From: Listeria goaensis
GTDB taxonomy: Bacteria > Bacillota > Bacilli > Lactobacillales > Listeriaceae
Length of the DNA: 64,000 bases
Direction: 5' to 3'
NCBI RefSeq assembly: GCF_900186125.1
Contig: NZ_FYBQ01000003.1
Coordinates: forward strand, 245,905-309,904
Under the pieces are notes generated by a model. It searched no databases. It had not been told where the DNA came from and saw only the letters and a program-made list of their open reading frames with translations. The translations under genes and the position numbers were made by a program. This document shows, piece after piece, positions 1 through 7,617 of this stretch. Each line of letters opens with the position of its first letter. The first letter of the stretch is position 1.

Positions 1-1516
1 TGGGGTCAATGTCGAGTAACTTCGCCCCAAAAAATGTACTCCAAGTTGTGAACAGTTTAGACAAATAAGACTTTCCTGAACCTGGCGGTCCCGTTATGAG
101 TATATTTCCATTCGTGTGTACAGCGCCTTTCAGGGCTTTTTTGGTTAGCGTGGGGTTAAAGATAACTAATGGTGTATTTAATTTATCTGCGTCTTCTACT
201 CGGTTTAATTTCTTCCCAGAAACCACCTTTCCGAGTATCATGCCATATTTATTCCCGATATTATTGGTAATATCGAAACTAGACTGCGCTAAATAATGAA
301 CATCTGTCACTTGCTCGAAATAGGTATAATTCACCGTACTAGCTACTAAGCAATGAGAAAAAAGCGCCAATTGGTCAGTGGGAGGCGTCCATAGTCTGAA
401 CTTCGATGTTTTAAAAATCCCATGCAACTGATTTTCAAAAGAATTCAACTGTTCCTCCGAACGAGAAGCAAGCGCAAAAGTGATAGTCATGTATAACAGC
501 TTTCTTTTTTCCGCTTTCAAATCATCAACCAAATTCGATAATCGAGGATAAGCATTTGTAATGACCTCGTCATTATCTGCATCTTCTGTTTGTCGTAAAT
601 CTTTATGAAATATTTTAAACCTCTTTCTCATTTTACGCGTACGACTTACATTATTTTCCTTCGTATCAAAATGGAATTTGATATTCAGTTCAATCGGGAA
701 ATGAATTTTCGCTAAAATATCTTGAATGAAATTGTAACTCTTGATGTTAAAAGGAATCTTTCTCATCACGACAAATCGGTAAAATTCTTCATAGTCTCGG
801 TGAGCCACTTTTAACAAATTTTCAGTAAAGCTAAAAGTACCTTCTGTTAAATTAAAAAGGTCATCTGGAATTGTTTTACTTCTACTTGTTCGATGAAACT
901 GTTTGTACAAGATGTATTCAATATCTTGTTCCGATGCTCTCGTGATTTCTTTCATGGAAATCAACTCTTCAAATAGCTTCTTTTCCGCACGCTCATACAG
1001 CTCCGTATCATCTTCCGTCCTCACATTTAAAGTCATCATTTTATGAATATCATTTTTAATCCTTGAAGCAAATAGCTTCGCAACCGCTCCAAGTTCTACT
1101 GGAATGTCCTTTTCTTGCGTTGTCAAATTAATCGCTAAAAAAGTGTCGTATTGATGAATAAAGTTTTCTTTCTCCATCTTCAACCGTGCCCTTTCAAAGT
1201 AAATTTTGCCAATGTCTGCAAAATCCCCCTTTAAAACTTGTTCCTGTACAACATGATTAAATTCTTCAAAATCAAAAGCACGTGGCAAAATTGTAAGATG
1301 GTATTGAAATCCCTCTAGGGACAAGAAACGTAACGTTTCTTCTGAATATTCTTCATAACTTGAAACTTCATTAAGTGGTAAACTCTTAGGTTTCAACTTG
1401 TATACTGCCCAGACCTGCTTATTTTTATTAAAAACTAAATTGTTTTGGTAGTCATCAATAGGAAATTCTAGCACGCGGTGCATATTCGTCTTTTTCGCGC
1501 TTTTTGTTTCAGCCAT
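1..1516 (-). CDS. VirB4/TraE-like conjugation ATPase (ConE/Orf16 type), 3' part outside window
   Basis: The open frame runs from an ATG at 1516 off the left edge, giving 505 visible residues. A Walker A motif GPPGSGKS lies near residue 475, followed by SYLSKLF and then LLDIDP at the edge, so the long N-terminal domain and the start of the ATPase core are visible. In Tn916/ICEBs1-type elements this protein powers the mating channel at the cytoplasmic face of the membrane. It overlaps the TcpE gene upstream by 8 nt, which suggests translational coupling. The position after TcpC-TcpD-TcpE is the canonical order. Walker B and the C-terminus cannot be seen. Confidence 0.88.
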   Translation of the reverse strand, partial: MAETKSAKKTNMHRVLEFPIDDYQNNLVFNKNKQVWAVYKLKPKSLPLNEVSSYEEYSEETLRFLSLEGFQYHLTILPRAFDFEEFNHVVQEQVLKGDFADIGKIYFERARLKMEKENFIHQYDTFLAINLTTQEKDIPVELGAVAKLFASRIKNDIHKMMTLNVRTEDDTELYERAEKKLFEELISMKEITRASEQDIEYILYKQFHRTSRSKTIPDDLFNLTEGTFSFTENLLKVAHRDYEEFYRFVVMRKIPFNIKSYNFIQDILAKIHFPIELNIKFHFDTKENNVSRTRKMRKRFKIFHKDLRQTEDADNDEVITNAYPRLSNLVDDLKAEKRKLLYMTITFALASRSEEQLNSFENQLHGIFKTSKFRLWTPPTDQLALFSHCLVASTVNYTYFEQVTDVHYLAQSSFDITNNIGNKYGMILGKVVSGKKLNRVEDADKLNTPLVIFNPTLTKKALKGAVHTNGNILITGPPGSGKSYLSKLFTTWSTFFGAKLLDIDP

Positions 1517-1940
1517 CTCTTCTCACCCCTTTTTTTCTTAAGAAAGGTTCAAAGTAAAGTGGGCAATTCATCTGATGAATAGGTACCAATTGAAAATGTT
1601 CCCACTCCTTTCCTTTGTACCGATAAAACCATAAACGGTCACGAAAGAAAGCCATCACTGGCTTCCTATCGTACTTCATTCCAAAAATCAACCAAATAAA
1701 AATAGCTGGAAAGCCTACCAGCATCACCAACCAATTTGAAATAAAGAAATGAACAATCCCCCAATGACCGCGAACAATCGAAAATAGGAAAATCGCAGAT
1801 AAAGAAGTAAAAACAACACCAATAATCACGGCTTTTCGCATTTCTAAACCTTCTTTAAATTCAAAACGCCATTTTCCCGAACCCACTTTATAAAACTTAA
1901 TTGGATATTTAAACTCTTCTGTATAGTTTCTTCCTAACAT
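1509..1940 (-). CDS. TcpE family conjugal transfer membrane protein
   Basis: The product has 143 residues from the ATG at 1940, preceded by AAAGGAGGAG; a longer frame upstream lacks a ribosome site. The protein opens with a soluble stretch (MLGRNYTEEFKYPIKFYKVG), has two hydrophobic segments at about residues 37-55 and 68-87, and then a basic cytosolic tail. This matches the small TcpE/ConD component of the Tn916/ICEBs1 mating channel, which helps place the VirB4-like ATPase at the membrane. It lies between TcpD and VirB4 with short gaps, in one leftward operon. Confidence 0.8.
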   Translation of the reverse strand: MLGRNYTEEFKYPIKFYKVGSGKWRFEFKEGLEMRKAVIIGVVFTSLSAIFLFSIVRGHWGIVHFFISNWLVMLVGFPAIFIWLIFGMKYDRKPVMAFFRDRLWFYRYKGKEWEHFQLVPIHQMNCPLYFEPFLRKKGVRRDG

Positions 1941-1953
1941 TTTTCTCCTCCTT

Positions 1954-2175
1954 TCACTTGAACAACATTCCGCCAAGACTTCGTGCAATATTTTGCAACT
2001 GTGGACCAAAAAATACAATCATTAAACAACACAATCCCATGATTAGTTGCCCGAAAAATGCACCCCAATCTTCTCGAAGATAGGCGCGAATTGCACGAAT
2101 ACACATGACAATCATAATCACAAATGAAATTTGCGATACAAAGCTAGTGGCGATACTTTCTAGCGAGAATCCCAT
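1954..2175 (-). CDS. TcpD/ConC-like small membrane protein
   Basis: The product has 73 residues from ATG 2175. A GTG at 2184 is in frame but abuts the AAGGAGGTG ribosome site, so the ATG 9 nt further on is preferred. Two hydrophobic helices (about residues 10-30 and 40-60) flank a basic/acidic loop RAIRAYLREDWGAFFG. Proteins of this size and position, between TcpC and TcpE, are membrane components of the mating channel in ICEBs1 (ConC) and related elements. The family call rests on size, topology and synteny. Confidence 0.68.
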   Translation of the reverse strand: MGFSLESIATSFVSQISFVIMIVMCIRAIRAYLREDWGAFFGQLIMGLCCLMIVFFGPQLQNIARSLGGMLFK

Positions 2176-2189
2176 TTTTTTCACCTCCT

Positions 2190-3125
2190 TTATTTAATAT
2201 CCAGCACATAATAATTATTTGTTGAATCACGGCGAAGTTCTAATATATAAGTCAAATGAATAGGAAGATTCGTGTCGCTGTCTACATAATCCACAGAAAC
2301 TTGCATTTTATACAAATGTTCCTTCGCATCAGTTATCACCATTTGCTTAATTTCAAGTTGTTGTAACTTTTGATGAATCAATCCTTTTTCTGTTGTCATC
2401 AACTCTAATTTTTCATCAGATACACCATAAGACTCAAAGAATTTTTCAGCAAACACCGTTAACTCATCTTGAATGTTTGCCGAAATATCTTCACCTTTCA
2501 AAATATAAGAATCTCGCTCAATATCAGCTTTCAAATTAGTAGAAATAAGGGAAGGGTAATCTGTTACAGCAAAGCCCTTTTGATTACTGGTAATTGGAAT
2601 CATGTACTCTACTTTTTCCGTACTTTCTTTCACATGTTTTGGATTAGTTGCGTTTTTCGTTTTGACAACCGCACGACAAGTCACAAAAGCCAATTCCTTA
2701 CTTTCCTTATCAATATTAACCATTTCAACCGACTCTACATTTCGCCACCCTTTCCAACGCCCAACATTTTCATCAGAATAAGCAAAATTTCGAACAAAGA
2801 AAGCTTCTAAAGTCTTTTTGTGTGTTTCACGATATTGTTCTTTTTCTGGAATCGTTAAATAGGCTTCTAAAAAATCTTTTGCAAAAACTTCAACTGAGGC
2901 ACTTTCTAAATTTGTTTTTTTCTTTTCACCATCTAAGTAATTTTGAACATTCTCTTGTTCGGTTTTGACAGTGTCACGAATGGTTTGGTATTTCGTGAAA
3001 AATAAAACATTAAAAAATAACGAACTAATCATGACGAGATAAAACAAAAAAGAAACAATGCTTCGTATTCTTTTCGTTGAAAATTTAATTTCTCGCATCT
3101 GTTTTTCTTGTTTCTTCTTTTTCAT
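2190..3125 (-). CDS. TcpC/ConB-like conjugation channel protein
   Basis: The product has 311 residues from ATG 3125, preceded by GGAAGGGG. A Lys-rich cytosolic N-terminus, one transmembrane helix at about residues 25-45 and a long extracytoplasmic part match the TcpC family (Tn916 Orf13, ICEBs1 ConB). These proteins are VirB8-like and bridge the envelope. The extracellular part falls into two similar halves, as expected of the two NTF2-like domains of TcpC. It overlaps the small gene upstream by 41 nt. Confidence 0.82.
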   Translation of the reverse strand: MKKKKQEKQMREIKFSTKRIRSIVSFLFYLVMISSLFFNVLFFTKYQTIRDTVKTEQENVQNYLDGEKKKTNLESASVEVFAKDFLEAYLTIPEKEQYRETHKKTLEAFFVRNFAYSDENVGRWKGWRNVESVEMVNIDKESKELAFVTCRAVVKTKNATNPKHVKESTEKVEYMIPITSNQKGFAVTDYPSLISTNLKADIERDSYILKGEDISANIQDELTVFAEKFFESYGVSDEKLELMTTEKGLIHQKLQQLEIKQMVITDAKEHLYKMQVSVDYVDSDTNLPIHLTYILELRRDSTNNYYVLDIK

Positions 3126-3342
3126 TCTCGCACCCCTTCCGCAGAATTCCCGTTTTTTCAAATATGCCAATGCACGAATAATAAACAACGATAATTAGAC
3201 AAACTGGTAGTATAGAAATTGTCAGACTTTGAAGTCTTACTCCAATATAAAAAAACAAACCACTTAATACCGCTATATAGACCCAACCGACAATTGACAA
3301 CAACCATCTTAATATCAATAATATTTTTCTCAAGTCAATCAA
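3085..3342 (-). CDS. Small two-helix membrane protein of the transfer operon
   Basis: The product has 85 residues with a TTG start whose TTGA overlaps the stop codon of the preceding gene, pointing to coupled translation; AGGGG lies just upstream. Hydrophobic segments cover about residues 8-32 and 38-60, and the tail is charged (CENEKEETRKTDARN). It shares 41 nt with the TcpC gene. Small membrane proteins occur at this position in ICEBs1-like modules, but I do not recognise a family. Confidence 0.6.
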   Translation of the reverse strand: MIDLRKILLILRWLLSIVGWVYIAVLSGLFFYIGVRLQSLTISILPVCLIIVVYYSCIGIFEKTGILRKGCENEKEETRKTDARN

Positions 3343-3629
3343 ACGCCCCTTTCATAATATTTCATGTGACGCTTCACACATTGAATTAATTGAAAAGCTG
3401 TCACATCGTCCGCATACACTCGGTAACTCGATGCGCGAAACCGAGTTCTTCCATGATACATTCGATAAAATGTATAACGATATTCCAATTTTTTCCTGTC
3501 GTGAAATCCTTCCACAACAAGCGACACATTTCGGGTAATATCACACATAAACAAGCGATAAGGAATTTTATCCGCCACAACATGGAACCCTAATTCTTTC
3601 ATTCGCTTAGAAAATGATATATATTGCAT
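3339..3629 (-). CDS. Small basic protein between relaxase and channel genes
   Basis: The product has 96 residues from ATG 3629 with a good AGGTGGGG ribosome site; the longer frame up to 3713 has none. It is soluble and rich in basic and aromatic residues (YRYTFYRMYHGRTRFRASSYRVYADD) and carries no recognised domain. It sits where ICEBs1 carries small genes between nicK and the channel genes. The basic character would fit a DNA-associated role, but that is only a guess. Confidence 0.6.
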   Translation of the reverse strand: MQYISFSKRMKELGFHVVADKIPYRLFMCDITRNVSLVVEGFHDRKKLEYRYTFYRMYHGRTRFRASSYRVYADDVTAFQLIQCVKRHMKYYERGV

Positions 3630-3728
3630 GTCCCCACCTAAAACCTTTCTAACGCCTTGCGCATTCGCTCCAGTTGTTCCCGTAACAACATTTACACGGT
3701 TTTGCATTCGCAAACCTAAGTAAATTTG

Positions 3729-4982
3729 TCACGTACATTCTAACTTCTTCCTGCTTCTCAAGACTTTTTCACTCGCATTCAATACGTTACATAAAACTTC
3801 CGCTTTAAAACGACTACAAACTTCTACAAAAAAAACCTTATCCCGATAAACGAAATAAGATTCTTTCTGTTTTATTAATGTAAATACTCTTTCATTTGGT
3901 TCTACATAGTCTTGTTGATTGTATTTCCCAAGTGTTTTCAGTTGTTTTTCATAATCATCAATTTGTTTATAATGCTTCTTCGTTAACATTGCTTCTTCAA
4001 TAATATCTAATAAACGGTTTCCGCCCCCACGAACGTCCAATTCATGAAATTCTCGCAGAGTGGGAGAAGTTGCTTTTCTCACCCAATGTTCACTAGAAAA
4101 ATAATCTTTTGGCGCAGGTGCAACTTTTAATTTCAGTTTTTTAATGTCTCGCATAAAATACGCCCAAGGCTCCCATAATTCATAACGACTTTTATTTTTT
4201 TTAGGGTTATCAGGCTTTTTCAAAAAAGCGACCGAATCATTCAAAATCTCTAAAGCAGTCGTAAAAATTTCACGTCTTTTCACAAGTGTTTGTGCTAATA
4301 AAACCGCTCGTTTCTGTCGAAACTTCATTTCATATCGATTCCATTGCGTGTCAATTTCATCTTTACTCAAATTGAATTTTTTCGCCATTTCAAAACCTTT
4401 TTCATACCATGTCATGAAAAATTCACTAGCACGTGAACCAATGTTTAAAGTCAGCCCACCTCGTTCACCATTTCCAAGGTCAAACGAATCATTCACATTT
4501 CCCAGTCTCATCTTAGAACGAACCAAGCCATTTTTGGCCATGCGTATCAAAGTCGCCATTTTAAAATAAGTTTTATGGTCATCAATCGCTACATCGATAC
4601 GCGGAAAATTACAATTATAATCAAGCGCACGTTCAAAAAAATCAAACCATGTTTCATTGTTTGCATTCAGCACGCGCTCAAAATGACGACAACCTTGCCC
4701 GGCCATTACAATTTGAAAACCATCATTGGGTTTATTAGGGTGAGGTTCATACACACGTATATCATCAAAACGCATATACGCTGAATAGCCTCCCTTAAGC
4801 CCAGATTCGTCACTTAAATCGGTACGCATAAGTTCAAACGGAATCCTCAAAAGGTCTTCAGAAATGGCTTCTGGCGACAAATCTCGAACAGTCAACTGAC
4901 ACCAGTCAATCAAAGCGGACAGATATTCCCCATGTATTTGGTACCCCCCTTTTAGTAAGGGGGGGATAGTTCCACTACTCAT
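3729..4982 (-). CDS. MobT/NicK-family relaxase (replication initiation factor, Rep_trans type)
   Basis: The product has 417 residues from ATG 4982 with an AGGAGG ribosome site. It resembles Orf20 of Tn916 and NicK of ICEBs1: an N-terminal DNA-binding region (residues 1-90), then a catalytic Rep_trans domain containing NCNFPRIDVAIDD and the downstream GERGGLTLNIGSR strand. The family nicks oriT, stays covalently attached to the 5' end and starts rolling-circle replication and transfer. Its first 15 codons contain the GC-rich palindrome proposed as oriT. It overlaps the coupling ATPase gene by 8 nt, as expected for the module. Confidence 0.88.
   Translation of the reverse strand: MSSGTIPPLLKGGYQIHGEYLSALIDWCQLTVRDLSPEAISEDLLRIPFELMRTDLSDESGLKGGYSAYMRFDDIRVYEPHPNKPNDGFQIVMAGQGCRHFERVLNANNETWFDFFERALDYNCNFPRIDVAIDDHKTYFKMATLIRMAKNGLVRSKMRLGNVNDSFDLGNGERGGLTLNIGSRASEFFMTWYEKGFEMAKKFNLSKDEIDTQWNRYEMKFRQKRAVLLAQTLVKRREIFTTALEILNDSVAFLKKPDNPKKNKSRYELWEPWAYFMRDIKKLKLKVAPAPKDYFSSEHWVRKATSPTLREFHELDVRGGGNRLLDIIEEAMLTKKHYKQIDDYEKQLKTLGKYNQQDYVEPNERVFTLIKQKESYFVYRDKVFFVEVCSRFKAEVLCNVLNASEKVLRSRKKLECT
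4943..4966. other. Candidate oriT: GC-rich inverted repeat
   Basis: A perfect 8-bp inverted repeat, CCCCCCTT (4944-4951) and AAGGGGGG (4957-4964), encloses a 5-nt loop inside the first codons of the relaxase gene. ICEBs1 has a GC-rich inverted repeat of the same style at its oriT, next to nicK. Position, symmetry and extreme base composition in an AT-rich element make this the best oriT candidate. The exact nick site cannot be read from the sequence. Confidence 0.75.
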
Positions 4983-6426
4983 GTTCGACCTCCTCTAATT
5001 TTTGATTTAGCTCACCTAGCGGCTCGCTTTGGACTTCGGCACTCGCGCTTGCCTTTTCGTCTTGCGCCGAAAACGCGCACGGCACCACGTCCAAAATATC
5101 CGCTATTTCTTGAATAAAATTATAGTGTGATGGTACAAGCGGTGAATAAAACTCTTTAATCAAAGTATCACCAAGCATATAAGAATAGCCTCGTCCTTTT
5201 ATCCTCTTGTTTCTTAATTTCTGTTCAGTTGTATCAAAAATCATTCGATAACCATCTTTAGACATTTGACCTAACGCAACCCTCAAGCCGAACTGGTCGC
5301 GAATATTCCCATCAATATACTTAGCATCTGGTCTTTGTGTCGCTAATATTAAGTGTACTTGTGCTTGCCGTCCTTTTAGCACAATTTGCTGGACATTCAT
5401 AAAAAAAGCATCTTTTTCTGCTTTTTTTAGTGACCCCATAAACGCCACATACTCATCAAGCACAATGATAATTGGTTTATATCCATAAACACTAAAATTT
5501 TGCCCTGAAAGGTAATCAGGGTGCTTTTTAGCATCTGAATAACGTTGATTCATTTCTTTTGTTGCTTTTTCAACCATTGCAATAATATCTACCGTATCCT
5601 TATACACATTTGGTAAAATCTTCGAATAATCTTCTAAATCTGAATTTTTCGGGTCTGCGATACGTAAATCGGCTTTCATGAGAACGAAAGCACGAATTAG
5701 AACATTAATAAAGTAAGATTTACCACCACCCGTCCCACCGACAATAAGCGCATGGGGGGAGTCAATCATATTCCAACTTAAGTGTTTCATTAACGGAATC
5801 GTATAGTTATCAGGAATGACATCATGAATCCCTATTCTGCAAACTTGCGAATTAAACAAGAAACGATAACGGAAATACCCATTTCGTTCTTCTGTGTCAA
5901 TCAAATCAATACTCAACATTTGTTCCAGAACACCCGACATGCTTTCAAATTTCCCCGATTCATGAAACTGGCTTCCATCGAGCCGAGTGGTAACATCTAA
6001 GAAGCCCTTGTGCATGCGGAAGTAAATAGAAGGGAAGTAACTAATTTTCTTCGCTACATTCTTGGTTTTCAATTGCATCATGTTGGGTGATTCAATATCA
6101 TTGACCTGATACATCTTAGATGAATAAATCAACTTACATATGCGTTGCATTCCTAAAAATCGTAAAAACAGTGGTTTGAATAAGAAAAATACTGCCAGAA
6201 CAAAAATAGCAGAGCCAATAAAAAAATATATCTCACGGATCAAAAAATTTTTCCAGTCCATTTGGGTAACATCTATAAAATTCCATTGTTGAATTTGTTT
6301 CACAATGTTTACTAACGTACATACAATAAAGGGCATTAAAAAAAGAGTCACCAAAATTTTATGAACTAAATTCCGATGACCCTGTTTTATTTTCATGCCT
6401 TTATAAGTTAAATCTAAAAACTGCAT
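4975..6426 (-). CDS. FtsK/SpoIIIE-type conjugation coupling ATPase (TcpA/ConQ/Orf21)
   Basis: The product has 483 residues from ATG 6426 with GAGGTG upstream. Two transmembrane helices (about residues 22-45 and 66-92) are followed by a motor domain with Walker A GGTGGGKS (230-237), Walker B IIIVLDEY (319-326) and the FtsK-like ATQRPDAKYI stretch (362-371). It would couple the relaxase-DNA complex to the membrane channel. It lies directly upstream of the relaxase gene and overlaps it, the standard order in Tn916 (orf21-orf20) and ICEBs1 (conQ-nicK). Confidence 0.92.
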   Translation of the reverse strand: MQFLDLTYKGMKIKQGHRNLVHKILVTLFLMPFIVCTLVNIVKQIQQWNFIDVTQMDWKNFLIREIYFFIGSAIFVLAVFFLFKPLFLRFLGMQRICKLIYSSKMYQVNDIESPNMMQLKTKNVAKKISYFPSIYFRMHKGFLDVTTRLDGSQFHESGKFESMSGVLEQMLSIDLIDTEERNGYFRYRFLFNSQVCRIGIHDVIPDNYTIPLMKHLSWNMIDSPHALIVGGTGGGKSYFINVLIRAFVLMKADLRIADPKNSDLEDYSKILPNVYKDTVDIIAMVEKATKEMNQRYSDAKKHPDYLSGQNFSVYGYKPIIIVLDEYVAFMGSLKKAEKDAFFMNVQQIVLKGRQAQVHLILATQRPDAKYIDGNIRDQFGLRVALGQMSKDGYRMIFDTTEQKLRNKRIKGRGYSYMLGDTLIKEFYSPLVPSHYNFIQEIADILDVVPCAFSAQDEKASASAEVQSEPLGELNQKLEEVEHE

Positions 6427-6469
6427 AATTCACCTCTATGTTAGATTACTTATCAGCACTTTTTTTCAC

Positions 6470-6883
6470 TTACTTTTTCACTATTTTTTCGCCATTTTCA
6501 TCTGCTATTCTATCAGCATTTGAAGCTGGTAATACTTGATTTGTATAAAAAATATCATTTAATGTTCCCCACGTCATGCTTTCGCCTGAATCACGATTCC
6601 GCGAGCTATTCCCTTGTGCTCTCGGGTCATAGACAAGTTTATCAAAAGTCACATTTCCCCATTTTTTTACGTTTGGTAATTTGAACTTTCCTGTTTCATC
6701 TTGTTGGAGCAGTACTGAAATAGTATCATTTTTATGTTCAGCACCTAAATTAACAGTTACACTTGTGATTTCTCTTTGTTCTTCTGGTAAACTTGTGTCA
6801 TATTTACGTCTAATCACCATACCCAAAAATTTTATTTCTCCAAAAGTTTCTTTAATTGTGTCATTCGATAAGTTGATTCTCAT
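6470..6883 (-). CDS. YdcP/Orf22-23 family protein (DUF961)
   Basis: The product has 137 residues. It resembles the DUF961 proteins found at the head of Tn916-type transfer modules (Orf22/Orf23; YdcP in ICEBs1): N-terminal TFGEIKFLGMVIRRKYD, then a beta-rich middle with FKLPNVKKWGNVTFDKLVYDPRAQG. No membrane segment or signal is present. Family members are soluble, and homologues have been linked to rolling-circle replication of the element. It overlaps the preceding small gene by one base. Confidence 0.8.
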   Translation of the reverse strand: MRINLSNDTIKETFGEIKFLGMVIRRKYDTSLPEEQREITSVTVNLGAEHKNDTISVLLQQDETGKFKLPNVKKWGNVTFDKLVYDPRAQGNSSRNRDSGESMTWGTLNDIFYTNQVLPASNADRIADENGEKIVKK

Positions 6884-7131
6884 TATTTATTTCCTTCTTT
6901 CGTTTCATTATTTGTTTTTAATAGGGGTTTTTCATTAAGAAAACATTCAATTTCTTCTAGGACTTTTTGAATTGTCCAATCCTTTATGGGTAGAATCGTG
7001 AGCTTTTCTCCTAATTCCTCTTCTGTTTGAGCAATTTCTTTATAACAAGCTACTGTAGAAACACTAAGCGCAACGTATGCATTACGTACCCCCTCTTTTT
7101 CTACTGCCACCAAATAGGGTTTTTTGACCAT
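6883..7131 (-). CDS. Small conserved ICE protein, first gene of the transfer operon
   Basis: The product has 82 residues from ATG 7131 behind AAAAGGAGG; a longer frame from 7152 would start inside the upstream palindrome. It is soluble and acidic, with VKKPYLVAVEKEGVRNAYVALSVSTVACYKEI at the N-terminus. I do not recognise a domain. Its stop overlaps the DUF961 start. As the first gene behind the 44-bp palindrome it would be the one most affected by any leader structure. Confidence 0.6.
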   Translation of the reverse strand: MVKKPYLVAVEKEGVRNAYVALSVSTVACYKEIAQTEEELGEKLTILPIKDWTIQKVLEEIECFLNEKPLLKTNNETKEGNK

Positions 7132-7145
7132 TTTTGCCTCCTTTT

Positions 7146-7189
7146 TATACAACTAAAGCATGAATCAAAAATCATTCTTTAGTTGTATA
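7146..7189. promoter_or_regulatory. 44-bp palindrome upstream of the transfer operon
   Basis: Two 18-nt arms (7146-7163 and 7172-7189) pair with a single mismatch around an 8-nt A-rich loop. The right edge overlaps a possible -10 (TATACA, minus strand, 7184-7189), and the left edge lies just before the AAGGAGG of the first transfer gene. No T-run follows on either strand, so it is not a normal terminator. It could be an operator or a leader hairpin. Confidence 0.7.
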
Positions 7190-7215
7190 GGGTAATACTT
7201 ATTTTTTTCTGTCAA
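7184..7215 (-). promoter_or_regulatory. Candidate transfer-operon promoter with long spacer
   Basis: On the minus strand, TTGACA (7215-7210) and TATACA (7189-7184) are separated by 20 bp, 3 bp more than the sigma-A optimum. The -10 is part of the 44-bp palindrome. A long spacer suggests low unassisted activity. This is the only good -35 found ahead of the transfer genes. Confidence 0.45.
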
Positions 7216-7230
7216 TTGTTTTATAATAAA

Positions 7231-7284
7231 GTTATCACCCGCTTTTCAACCTAAATAATATGAGAACAAAAGCGAGGTGATAAC
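7231..7284 (+). promoter_or_regulatory. Leader hairpin sequestering the SD of the 92-residue membrane protein
   Basis: 7231-7246 pairs with 7268-7284: nine pairs (GTTATCACC with GGTGATAAC), one bulged A and seven more pairs (CGCTTTT with AAAAGCG), with a 21-nt loop. The right arm contains the ribosome site GAGGTGA (7274-7280) and ends directly at the ATG at 7285. A TATAAT at 7222-7227 would start transcription near the base of the stem. Confidence 0.6.
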
Positions 7285-7563
7285 ATGAGTAATTTTGATG
7301 TTGCTAGTTTTACCGAAAGAATACAAACCGGTGCTGTGACTTTTGCCATTTGTGTGGCACTTATCATTATCGGGTTTGTATTGTTGAAACGTTTCTTAGG
7401 AAGCGCATTAGCTTACCATGATGGGGCTTCTATTGCCTTTTCAGGTGTAGGGGCTATCCTAGGAGTTGCAGGCGTGATTACATTTATCGCGTATTCTGCT
7501 TTCATTTTCTTTGCATTAGTTATTTGCGTAGTAGTTTTCGCAATCGCTAGTCAGATGAATTAA
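7285..7563 (+). CDS. Small multi-helix membrane protein on the ICE
   Basis: The product has 92 residues from ATG 7285, with SD GAGGTGA. Three hydrophobic stretches (about residues 18-36, 45-66 and 69-89) make up most of the protein; the N-terminus MSNFDVASFTERIQTG is soluble. It is the only rightward gene in the left part of the element and has its own terminator at 7578. I do not recognise it. Its position between the transfer operon and the adhesin, and the SD-masking hairpin, suggest tight expression control. Confidence 0.6.
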   Translation: MSNFDVASFTERIQTGAVTFAICVALIIIGFVLLKRFLGSALAYHDGASIAFSGVGAILGVAGVITFIAYSAFIFFALVICVVVFAIASQMN

Positions 7564-7577
7564 TAACGTTTCAATCG

Positions 7578-7617
7578 AGCACGGGAACACTCCACTGTTT
7601 CCGTGCTTTTTATTTTT
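7578..7617 (+). terminator. Rho-independent terminator of the small membrane protein gene
   Basis: The stem pairs 7579-7589 with 7596-7606 (GCACGGGAACA/TGTTTCCGTGC, one G-U pair), and TTTTTATTTTT follows. It overlaps the 3' end of the convergent adhesin gene. Confidence 0.8.

Noticed and set aside
96..296. 66-codon rightward ORF at the left edge
   Set aside because: It is antisense to the VirB4-like frame, which carries an intact Walker A and has consistent codon use; no ribosome site for the short ORF.
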